A stretch of 55,082 bases of DNA from positions 1-55,082 of the forward strand of contig CACLEU010000005.1 in NCBI GenBank assembly GCA_902606075.1, written 5' to 3'. Made by a program: the position numbers and the translations under genes. Shown here in pieces: positions 47,637 to 55,082 of the stretch; the first letter of the stretch is position 1, and the number at the start of each line of letters is the position of its first letter. Source of the stretch: an uncultured Pelagibacteraceae bacterium. GTDB taxonomy: Bacteria > Pseudomonadota > Alphaproteobacteria > Pelagibacterales > Pelagibacteraceae. Below the pieces are notes generated by a model. The model was not told where the DNA came from, did not search any database, and saw only the letters and a program-made list of their open reading frames with translations.

Positions 47637-48880
47637 TCTTTAACTCCTAACAAACTTTTAATTAAGTTTTTAATTTCCTCATCTGTTATTTTTTCAATTA
47701 CATCTAATAAAAAACCATTAATCAGAAGTTTTTTTGCTTCTTTATAATTTAAACCTCTAGACATTAGATAAAATATTGAATTTTCATCTAGACTTCCTGA
47801 GGAGGAACCATGAGAGCATTTTACATCATCAGCATAAATCTCTAACTCCGGTTTTGCGTTAAACTCTGAATTTTCACTTAAAAGTATTGCATTACTTAAT
47901 TGATAGCCGTCAGTTTTTTGAGCTTCAGAACTTACGAATATTTTGCCTTGGTAAACTGCCTTAGATTTTTTTTCTAACACACTTTTTACTAATTGATAGC
48001 TTTTAGTATTTTCAACTAAATGATTAATATTTGATTTTATTTCATGATGATTTTCATCATCTAAATCAAAAATTCCATTTACGAAAGCTGAAGAATACTG
48101 TCCTTTAAGGTCACAATTAATTTCATTTTTGAAAAATTTTGAGCCACTGGATAGTATAAAAGTCTCAGAAATACTGTTAGATTCTTGTTTGATATAGTTA
48201 TAAGAATATTTAACATTGTCATTCCTTGTTTTATCTATTTTGTAATTTTTTAGAATTGATGATTTGTCTAATTCAAAATTATAATAAATATTAATAAAAT
48301 TTTTTGCTGAATTATCCTTGAATATATCAATAAGTCTTAAACATGCATTTTCTTCTAACTTAAAGTCAATCCTAGAATTAGTATTTTTAGATTGTGTATC
48401 TTTATTTGTTGCATGATAAATAAGTAAAGGTTTTTTTAAAATATAATTTTTTTTTATAATAATCTTACAGAATTTATTTGAAAAGGCGTTATTTAAGTTA
48501 ATAAGTGAATTGATATTATTTGAAATTGTTTCTTCACTTTGTTCAACTAAAACTTCAATTTTATTTTTGTCCTCAAACTCAAAATCAATTTTTTCAATTT
48601 TTCCATCAACAATAATAATTTTGTTATGTTCAAGTTCATTTAGTAATTCAATTTTATCAATTTGATTTTCTTTGCTATAATCGTTGTAGAAAGTCAAATC
48701 ACCAATATTACTTTTAATTATTTGGTTTAGGTCAGAAAATTTCCAATTCTCTAACTTTCTATTAGGAAATCCTTGTTTAAGAAATTCTTTAAAGTTATTT
48801 TCCTTAAAGTTTTTCTCTTGATCAGAATATGATAAATTTTTTAAGTTTTTTTCAAAATCTATTTTTAACTGCTCTTCCAT
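47633..48880 (-). CDS. sufD: SufD
   Basis: ORF between sufC and sufS; 'VYQGKIFVSSEAQKTDGYQLSNAILLSENSEFNAKPELEIYADDVKCSHGSSSGSLDENSIFYLMSRGLNYKEAKKLLINGF'. Confidence 0.94.
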   Translation of the reverse strand: MEEQLKIDFEKNLKNLSYSDQEKNFKENNFKEFLKQGFPNRKLENWKFSDLNQIIKSNIGDLTFYNDYSKENQIDKIELLNELEHNKIIIVDGKIEKIDFEFEDKNKIEVLVEQSEETISNNINSLINLNNAFSNKFCKIIIKKNYILKKPLLIYHATNKDTQSKNTNSRIDFKLEENACLRLIDIFKDNSAKNFINIYYNFELDKSSILKNYKIDKTRNDNVKYSYNYIKQESNSISETFILSSGSKFFKNEINCDLKGQYSSAFVNGIFDLDDENHHEIKSNINHLVENTKSYQLVKSVLEKKSKAVYQGKIFVSSEAQKTDGYQLSNAILLSENSEFNAKPELEIYADDVKCSHGSSSGSLDENSIFYLMSRGLNYKEAKKLLINGFLLDVIEKITDEEIKNLIKSLLGVKE

Positions 48881-49615
48881 TTAATTAATATTTTCATATC
48901 CTTTCTTCTCCAGCTCTAGTGCTAGTTCTGGACCACCAGATTTAATTATTTTTCCATTCATTAAGACATGGACAAAATCAGGTTTAATGTATTCAAGTAA
49001 TCGTTGATAATGAGTTATAATTAGAAAAGAGTTATTTTTTTTTCTTAAAGCATTCACACCCTCTGCAACAGTTTTTAAAGCATCAATATCAAGTCCAGAG
49101 TCTGTTTCGTCTAATATAGAAAGTTTAGGGTTTAAAATAGACATTTGTAAGATTTCATTTTTCTTTTTCTCTCCACCTGAAAATCCAACATTAAGCTGCC
49201 TACCTAACTTTTCTTCATCAAATTTAAGTTCTTTTGCTTTTTCTTTAACAAGTTTTAAAAATTGTATTGCGTCTAATTCTTTTTCTCCTCTTGCTTTTTT
49301 AATTGCATTTAAAGAGGTTTTTAAAAAAACATTTGTATTTACACCTGGTATCTCCAATGGATATTGAAATGCTAGGAAAATTCCTTTATGTGCACGTTCC
49401 TCAGTTTCTAATGCAAATAAATCATTATTTTCATACAAAACTTCTCCAGTTACGTCATACCCTTTTTTTCCAGATAAAATGTTAGACAAGGTACTTTTGC
49501 CTGAACCATTTGGACCCATAATTGCGTGAACTTCACCAGGATTAATTTCTAATTTAAAGTCATGCAAAATGGATTTGTTATCAATTTTTGCACTTAGATT
49601 ATTAATTTTTAACAT
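48881..49615 (-). CDS. sufC: SufC ATPase
   Basis: ORF; 'AIMGPNGSGKSTLSNILSGKKGYDVTGEVLYEN', 'NVGFSGGEKKKNEILQMSILNPKLSILDETDSGLDIDALK'. Confidence 0.96.
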   Translation of the reverse strand: MLKINNLSAKIDNKSILHDFKLEINPGEVHAIMGPNGSGKSTLSNILSGKKGYDVTGEVLYENNDLFALETEERAHKGIFLAFQYPLEIPGVNTNVFLKTSLNAIKKARGEKELDAIQFLKLVKEKAKELKFDEEKLGRQLNVGFSGGEKKKNEILQMSILNPKLSILDETDSGLDIDALKTVAEGVNALRKKNNSFLIITHYQRLLEYIKPDFVHVLMNGKIIKSGGPELALELEKKGYENIN

Positions 49616-51051
49616 TAGCCTACACTTCCTTCTAAGCTAATTCCAACTAGTTTTTGAGCTTCGACTGCAAATTCCATTGGCAATTGTTGTAATACTTCTT
49701 TACAAAAACCATTCACAATTAATCCAACCGCTTCTTCTGGATTTAATCCTCTTTGCTGACAATAATGTAATTGTTCTTCACTAATTTTTGAAGTTGTTGC
49801 TTCGTGAGCAATATTAGAATCTGCGTTTTTATTTTTAATATACGGAACTGTGTGTGCACCACATTTATTACCCATTAGTAACGAGTCACATTGAGTGAAA
49901 TTATTAGAATTTGTTGCATTTGGAGAAATATCTACAAGTCCTCTATAAGTCATATCTGAAAATCCTGCACTTATACCTTTTGAAATAATTTTACTTTTAG
50001 TATTTTTTCCAAGATGAATCATTTTTGTACCAGTATCGGCTTTTTGATGATTGTTGGTTATTGCAATTGAATAAAATTCACCAATAGAGTTATCTCCTTT
50101 TAAAATACAGCTTGGATATTTCCAAGTAATTGCTGAACCTGTTTCCACTTGTGTCCAAGAAATTTTAGAATTCGTACCTTTACAAAGACCTCTCTTTGTA
50201 ACAAAATTGTAAATTCCACCTTTGCCATCTTTATCTCCAGGATACCAATTCTGAACTGTTGAGTATTTTATTTCAGCATCATCTAATGCAATTAGTTCAA
50301 CATTTGCAGCATGTAATTGGTTTTCATCTCTCATAGGAGCTGTACACCCTTCGAGATAGCTAACGTAACTTCCTTTATCAGCAATTATTAAAGTTCTTTC
50401 AAATTGACCTGTGTCTGAAGCGTTAATTCTAAAATATGTTGATAGTTCCATTGGGCATCTTACCCCTGGTGGAATATATACAAACGATCCATCAGTAAAA
50501 ACCGCTGAGTTAAGTGTAGCAAAAAAATGATCTGTTAAAGGTATAACAGTTCCAAGATATTTTTTTACTAATTCTGGATGCTTTTGTACAGCTTCAGATA
50601 TTGAGCAAAATATAATTCCTTGTTTTGTCAAAGTTTCTTTGAATGTTGTGGCTACAGAAACGGAGTCAAAAACAGCGTCAACCGCTATTCCATTCAACCT
50701 TTTTTGTTCTTGAAGCGGAATTCCTAATTTTTTGTAAGTCTCAAGTAACTTTGGATCTAATTCGTCAAGACTTTTCGGTTTATCTGTAAAACTCTTTGGA
50801 GCTGAATAATAATAAAGGTCTTGATAATCTATTTTTGGATATTTAGGTTTTTGCCAGTCTGGTTCTTTTAAAACTTTTAGTCTCTCAAAAGCTTTAAGTC
50901 TCCAATCTAATAACCACTTAGGTTCTTTTTTAATATTTGATATAAACTTAATTACATCTTCATTTAATCCTTTTGGTGCTTTAATACTTTCAATATCTGT
51001 AGAAAAACCGTATTTATAATCCTTCAAATCTTCTATTTGCTTATCTCTCAT
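49615..51051 (-). CDS. sufB: SufB
   Basis: ORF; '[93 protein letters not shown]'. Confidence 0.97.
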   Translation of the reverse strand: MRDKQIEDLKDYKYGFSTDIESIKAPKGLNEDVIKFISNIKKEPKWLLDWRLKAFERLKVLKEPDWQKPKYPKIDYQDLYYYSAPKSFTDKPKSLDELDPKLLETYKKLGIPLQEQKRLNGIAVDAVFDSVSVATTFKETLTKQGIIFCSISEAVQKHPELVKKYLGTVIPLTDHFFATLNSAVFTDGSFVYIPPGVRCPMELSTYFRINASDTGQFERTLIIADKGSYVSYLEGCTAPMRDENQLHAANVELIALDDAEIKYSTVQNWYPGDKDGKGGIYNFVTKRGLCKGTNSKISWTQVETGSAITWKYPSCILKGDNSIGEFYSIAITNNHQKADTGTKMIHLGKNTKSKIISKGISAGFSDMTYRGLVDISPNATNSNNFTQCDSLLMGNKCGAHTVPYIKNKNADSNIAHEATTSKISEEQLHYCQQRGLNPEEAVGLIVNGFCKEVLQQLPMEFAVEAQKLVGISLEGSVG

Positions 51052-51474
51052 TTAATATCTTACCTCTTTATTTTTTAATAAGTCACTTAACTTTTTACTT
51101 TCAAAAAAGCTATTAATATGAATGTCTAATTCATCCCAAAAATTATGAGTTATACATTTAGTACTTTTGCCATTACAGGATTTTTTAGAATCTTTTTTAC
51201 ATCCAATTGTTTTAACTTTTTGATCTAAAGCTAATAGTATATCTAAAATTTTTAATTCTTTTGGAATTTTGACAAGCATATAACCTCCGTTTATTCCTCG
51301 TACACTTTTTACAATATTATTTTTTTTTAATTTTAAAAAAATTTGTTCTAAATACAGTAGTGATATTCCTTGTCTCAACGAAATGTCTCTTAGGCTTACT
51401 GCTTTTTGATTAGAAAAAACGGCCATATCAGCAAGTGCCATTACTGCGTATCTTGATTTAGTATTTAGCTTCAT
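51052..51474 (-). CDS. iscR: Rrf2-family regulator, IscR-type (Cys3His ligand set)
   Basis: ORF; 'MKLNTKSRYAVMALADMAVFSNQKAVSLRDISLRQGISLLYLEQIFLKLKKNNIVKSVRGINGGYMLVK' and 'GCKKDSKKSCNGKSTKCITHNFW' matching the C/C/C..H cluster-ligand region of IscR. Confidence 0.92.
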   Translation of the reverse strand: MKLNTKSRYAVMALADMAVFSNQKAVSLRDISLRQGISLLYLEQIFLKLKKNNIVKSVRGINGGYMLVKIPKELKILDILLALDQKVKTIGCKKDSKKSCNGKSTKCITHNFWDELDIHINSFFESKKLSDLLKNKEVRY

Positions 51475-51501
51475 AATCCTTTATTTATGCGACTTATATA
51501 T

Positions 51502-51526
51502 ATACCCGACTAAAATAGTCAAGTTT
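51502..51526 (-). promoter_or_regulatory. IscR type-1 binding site, ATACCCGACTAAAATAGTCAAGTTT
   Basis: Matches the IscR type-1 consensus ATASYYGACTRWWWYAGTCRRSTAT at nearly every position; 28 bp upstream of the iscR ATG. Confidence 0.8.
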
Positions 51527-51583
51527 TTGAAATTAAAAAGACTCGCATTTTGTCGCTTCAATATGATAAACAAAGTTTTTTTG

Positions 51584-51605
51584 TGAGAATAATTATCATT
51601 AACAA
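51584..51605. promoter_or_regulatory. Fur-box-like site copy 1 (TGAGAATAATTATCA TTAACAA)
   Basis: 14/15 match to the Fur 7-1-7 consensus TGATAATNATTATCA. Confidence 0.65.
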
Positions 51606-51614
51606 AAATTTTTT

Positions 51615-51636
51615 TGAGAATAATTATCACTAACAA
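51615..51636. promoter_or_regulatory. Fur-box-like site copy 2 (TGAGAATAATTATCA CTAACAA)
   Basis: Identical 15-bp core, exactly 31 bp downstream of copy 1. Confidence 0.65.
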
Positions 51637-51638
51637 GT

Positions 51639-52295
51639 ATGGAAAATAAAATCGTAGAAATATTTATTCCTGGACCCGCTGGAAGATTAGAAGCAAAGTA
51701 TTTTAAAAATCAAAAAATTACTTCTCCAATTGCTTTAGTTTTACAACCTCATCCTCAGTACGGAGGCACAATGAATAACAAAGTTGTTGTTGAAACATTT
51801 CATGCATTTATGGATAATGGATTTTCAGTATGTAGAGTAAATTTCAGAGGTGTTGGAAAAAGTGATGGAGAGTTTGATAACGGTCAAGGTGAACTTGCTG
51901 ATGCAGCTGCTGCACTAGATTGGATTGAAAGAGAAAACTTTGATAACTCACAATGTTGGGTTGCTGGTTTTTCTTTTGGATCATTAATATCGATGCAATT
52001 ATTAATGAGAAGACCTGAGATAAACAGGTTTATCTCAATATCACCTCAGCCAAATGTATATGATTTTACATTTCTTTCACCTTGTCCAGCTTCAGGATTA
52101 ATGGTTTATGGAAAAAAAGATGAACTTGTTCCTGTAGATCATATTAATGAGTTGAATAAGAGACTGTCTTCCCAAAAAGGAATAAAAGTAGATTTTCAAT
52201 CAGTATCAGATGCAAACCACTTTTTTTCTAAATCTGAAAGTAGTTTAAGAAAAATTTTGGAAAAATATATTCAAAAAGAATCAGCTTTATTTTAA
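51639..52295 (+). CDS. Alpha/beta hydrolase
   Basis: ORF; 'LQPHPQYGGTMNNKVVVETFHAFMDNGFSVCRVNFRGVGKSDGEFDNGQGELADAAAALDW', 'WVAGFSFGSLISMQL'. Confidence 0.9.
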   Translation: MENKIVEIFIPGPAGRLEAKYFKNQKITSPIALVLQPHPQYGGTMNNKVVVETFHAFMDNGFSVCRVNFRGVGKSDGEFDNGQGELADAAAALDWIERENFDNSQCWVAGFSFGSLISMQLLMRRPEINRFISISPQPNVYDFTFLSPCPASGLMVYGKKDELVPVDHINELNKRLSSQKGIKVDFQSVSDANHFFSKSESSLRKILEKYIQKESALF

Positions 52296-53419
52296 AAGTT
52301 TTTTACATAAACGCCGCCAGTCGTAGGTGACTTGCACCCAGTTGTTTTTGGAAAAGATATTGGAAGTTTTAAAAAAGACCTAATTGCGATGAATCCAAAA
52401 GCTTGTGATTCTACAAAATCTCCATCAACACCATATTCTTCGCTTGATACAAATTTAATACCGTTATCAGTATATTTTTTTATTCTTTCAATGAGGGTTT
52501 TATTTTTTCTTCCACCCCCACACAAAATAACCTTAGAAATTTTTTGATTAGATTTTAATATTACATTAGATAAATTAGAGGCAATAATAATACTTGTGAA
52601 ATCAGTTATTGTTGAGGCACCATCCTCTAAGTCTAGTCCTCTCAAAAAATTTATTTCAAAATCATTTACATCAAATGAACTTATATTCTTGTTTGAAATA
52701 TTTTCAAAATCATCAATAGCTTGGTTGAGTATTAATTTATTTGTTTTACCTAAACTTGCTAATTCTCCATTTTTATCAAAATTACCTTTTTTGTTTCTCC
52801 TTATCCATTCATCAATTAAACAATTTCCAGGACCAATGTCTCTACTTATTAGGCTATCCTCGTTTAAATCTTTAATTAAAGTTAAATTAGATATACCGCC
52901 AATATTTAAAATACAAACTGGTAGGTTAATTTTTTTTTCTTTAACCATCACTTGGTGGAAGATTGGAGATAATGGCGCTCCTTCACCACCTTGTGTTAAA
53001 TCATTATTTCTAAAATTATAAATAACTTTTTTCTTTGAGAGTTGAGATAACAATTTTCCATCACCAAGTTGTTTGGTAAATTTATTTTTTGGACTGTGTA
53101 AAATTGTTTGGCCGTGAAAACCCACTAAATCTATTTCAAAATCATAATTTTTGTCACAGTTTGCAACTACATTTGAATGGAATAAAGTAATTTTTCTCTC
53201 TAAATCTTCAATTTCGTTTATATGTGTTTTTAAATCTTTAATTTTATTTATGTTTCTTTTAAGCTTGTAGATGTTTTCAGAAATTTCATCTGTATACTTA
53301 AAATATTTGTTAACTAAAACTTTGTAATAACCTTTGCCATCAGATTTTATTATCGATGCATCAACACCATCGCCAGAAGTGCCGCTCATTAAGCCTAAAC
53401 TAGTAAGAGAATTGCTCAC
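52292..53419 (-). CDS. anmK: Anhydro-N-acetylmuramic acid kinase
   Basis: ORF; 'LGLMSGTSGDGVDASII', 'LVGFHGQTILHSP', 'LNIGGISNLTLI', 'DIGPGNCLIDEWI', 'LCGGGRKNKTLIERI'. Confidence 0.94.
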   Translation of the reverse strand: MSNSLTSLGLMSGTSGDGVDASIIKSDGKGYYKVLVNKYFKYTDEISENIYKLKRNINKIKDLKTHINEIEDLERKITLFHSNVVANCDKNYDFEIDLVGFHGQTILHSPKNKFTKQLGDGKLLSQLSKKKVIYNFRNNDLTQGGEGAPLSPIFHQVMVKEKKINLPVCILNIGGISNLTLIKDLNEDSLISRDIGPGNCLIDEWIRRNKKGNFDKNGELASLGKTNKLILNQAIDDFENISNKNISSFDVNDFEINFLRGLDLEDGASTITDFTSIIIASNLSNVILKSNQKISKVILCGGGRKNKTLIERIKKYTDNGIKFVSSEEYGVDGDFVESQAFGFIAIRSFLKLPISFPKTTGCKSPTTGGVYVKNF

Positions 53420-53478
53420 AATTTATTTTTCAATCAAATTAAAATAAGTATATTGAATTAATAGTAATAATTTAAAAA

Positions 53479-54714
53479 ATGAAAAATTCATTTATATCTG
53501 AGTTTAAAGAAAGAGAGTATTTTAATCAATGTACTAATTCTGAAGACTTAGATAATTTAATGAACAATAAAAAAATCAATGCATATATTGGTTTTGACTG
53601 CACAGCTCAAAGTTTACATGTTGGTAGTTTGTTACAAATAATGTGTTTAAGAATGCTGCAAAAATATGGACATAGACCAATAGTATTGCTCGGTGGTGGT
53701 ACAACCATGATTGGGGACCCGTCCGGTAAGGAGGAGACAAGAAAAATTTTATCAACCAAAGAAATAGATAAAAATATTAAGAATATTAAAAAGGTATTTG
53801 ATATTTTTTTGGATAAAAAAAATAAAAAAACAAAACCTATTTTTGTAAACAATCTTAAATGGCTTGGTAAACTAAATTATATAAAGTTTTTAAGGGAAGT
53901 AGGTAAACATTTTACAATAAATAAGATGTTAAGTTTTGATAGCGTCAAGCTCAGACTTGAGAGAGAACAATCATTAAGTTACATGGAATTTAATTATATG
54001 ATTTTACAAGCTTATGATTTCTTGGAACTAAATAAAAAGAATAACTGCATTGTTCAGATAGGTGGTTCTGATCAATGGGGAAATATTATAAATGGAGTTG
54101 AGTTAATCAAGAGAAGTTTAGGTAAACAAGCATTTGGATTAACAACTCCTTTGATCACATTAGCTTCTGGAGCAAAAATGGGAAAAACTGAAAAGGGAGC
54201 TATTTGGCTAGATAAAAAATTGCTATCTCCATATAATTATTGGCAATTTTGGAGAAATACAGATGATCGAGATGTTATAAAATTTTTAAAAATGTTCACT
54301 GATAAAGGAATTTCCGAAATAGAAAATATAAGAAATAAAAATATCAACGAATTAAAAATTTTGTTAGCTAATGAAACAACGTCAATGTTACATGGTAGTG
54401 GGGCGGCAAAAAAAGCTGCGGATACTGCAAAAAAAACGTTTACTGCTGGATCTTTTGGTGATGATTTGCCAGTTATAGATTTAAAAAAAAACGAACTGGA
54501 AAATGGAATTAATATTATAGATATAGTAATTAAATCTAATTTATTGAAATCAAAGAGTGAAGTGAGGAGAGCAATTAAAAATCTTGGTATAAGAGTCAAT
54601 AACAATACTATTAATCAAGAAAACTCTAGTATTACAATTAATGATTTTAAAGACAATATATTAAAATTATCACATGGTAAAAAAAACCATGTTTTAGTTA
54701 AAATTATCAATTAG
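53479..54714 (+). CDS. tyrS: Tyrosyl-tRNA synthetase
   Basis: ORF; 'AYIGFDCTAQSLHVGSLLQI', 'LLGGGTTMIGDPSGKEETR', 'VQIGGSDQWGNIINGVELI', 'KMGKTEKGAIWLD' (KMSKS-loop equivalent). Confidence 0.97.
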   Translation: MKNSFISEFKEREYFNQCTNSEDLDNLMNNKKINAYIGFDCTAQSLHVGSLLQIMCLRMLQKYGHRPIVLLGGGTTMIGDPSGKEETRKILSTKEIDKNIKNIKKVFDIFLDKKNKKTKPIFVNNLKWLGKLNYIKFLREVGKHFTINKMLSFDSVKLRLEREQSLSYMEFNYMILQAYDFLELNKKNNCIVQIGGSDQWGNIINGVELIKRSLGKQAFGLTTPLITLASGAKMGKTEKGAIWLDKKLLSPYNYWQFWRNTDDRDVIKFLKMFTDKGISEIENIRNKNINELKILLANETTSMLHGSGAAKKAADTAKKTFTAGSFGDDLPVIDLKKNELENGINIIDIVIKSNLLKSKSEVRRAIKNLGIRVNNNTINQENSSITINDFKDNILKLSHGKKNHVLVKIIN

Positions 54715-55082
54715 ATTTTTTTACTTTTTCTAAAGTTCTGGTTATAAATCTTGGAGTTAATGTTTTTATAGGATTTACAGTAGTTTTTAAGTCCTTAGGG
54801 TATCCTTTAATTTTAAAGCTTACACCAAAAACTCCTTCACCTGCTTTTTTTCCAACTAAGATATCACCCAATAAAGGTATCGATCCTATTGCTTTATTTA
54901 TCGTAGTAGCTGGAACCAATGTTCCTCTTAAACTTACTAATTCATCTTTTTGTATATAACCGTCCATTAAAACTGAAATTGAAGGTCCTAAAGAGTAAAT
55001 CTCCTCAATTGTCATAAGTCCTTTATCCTTATTAAACTTCATCTCGAATTCATTAAATCTTATCCCTTCGCCGGATAATAAA
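54707..55082 (-). CDS. AsmA-like/DUF3971 C-terminal domain protein, truncated at window edge
   Basis: Frame stays open past the track's Met to the window edge (...LLSGEGIRFNEFEMKFNKDKGLMTI...); 'LRGTLVPATTINKAIGSIPLLGDILVGKKAGEGVFGVSFKIKG'. Confidence 0.8.
   Translation of the reverse strand, partial: LLSGEGIRFNEFEMKFNKDKGLMTIEEIYSLGPSISVLMDGYIQKDELVSLRGTLVPATTINKAIGSIPLLGDILVGKKAGEGVFGVSFKIKGYPKDLKTTVNPIKTLTPRFITRTLEKVKKSN

Noticed and set aside
52332-53021. + strand ORFs 52332..52547 and 52596..53021
   Set aside because: Shadow frames of anmK
54237-54605. 122-aa minus-strand ORF
   Set aside because: Antisense to tyrS; hydrophobic shadow translation
1-55082. CRISPR arrays, insertion sequences, prophage or integrase genes
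   Set aside because: Looked for regularly spaced repeats, transposase/integrase motifs and phage structural genes; none found. The only close repeat pair is the Fur-like direct repeat

Overview
AT-rich, very gene-dense 55 kb bacterial chromosomal window. Gene content and streamlining look like SAR11/Pelagibacterales; this is an inference from the sequence, no search was run. From left to right: (1) the edge of a surface-polysaccharide region (C-methyltransferase fragment, sugar epimerase/reductase, GT2, FkbM methyltransferase) interrupted by a CAU tRNA; (2) a BASS transporter facing a wHTH regulator with a palindromic intergenic site; (3) tldD/pmbA; (4) a divergent cluster at 9.5-22.6 kb that reads as an organosulfonate/methylamine module: DMGDH-like GcvT-fused oxidase, alanine dehydrogenase and omega-aminotransferase on one arm, and tauA-(terminator)-tauB-tauC with a large ectodomain insert, a PQQ-type dehydrogenase, an Ldh2/ComC-like dehydrogenase, Pta and an HpsN/HisD-like dehydrogenase on the other; (5) alternative oxidase, LysE, peroxiredoxin, persulfide-dioxygenase-like MBL, cysE and cysK; (6) many small or uncharacterised proteins, including an SMR transporter that appears to lack the essential Glu; (7) aldehyde dehydrogenases, GYD and DUF779 proteins, two EamA transporters and glnA; (8) a complete iscR-sufBCDSU-sufT-sufA operon. 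Its control region has a near-consensus IscR type-1 site and two identical 14/15 Fur 7-1-7 boxes spaced 31 bp apart; (9) anmK, tyrS and an AsmA-like fragment. No CRISPR, IS element, prophage or rRNA was seen.
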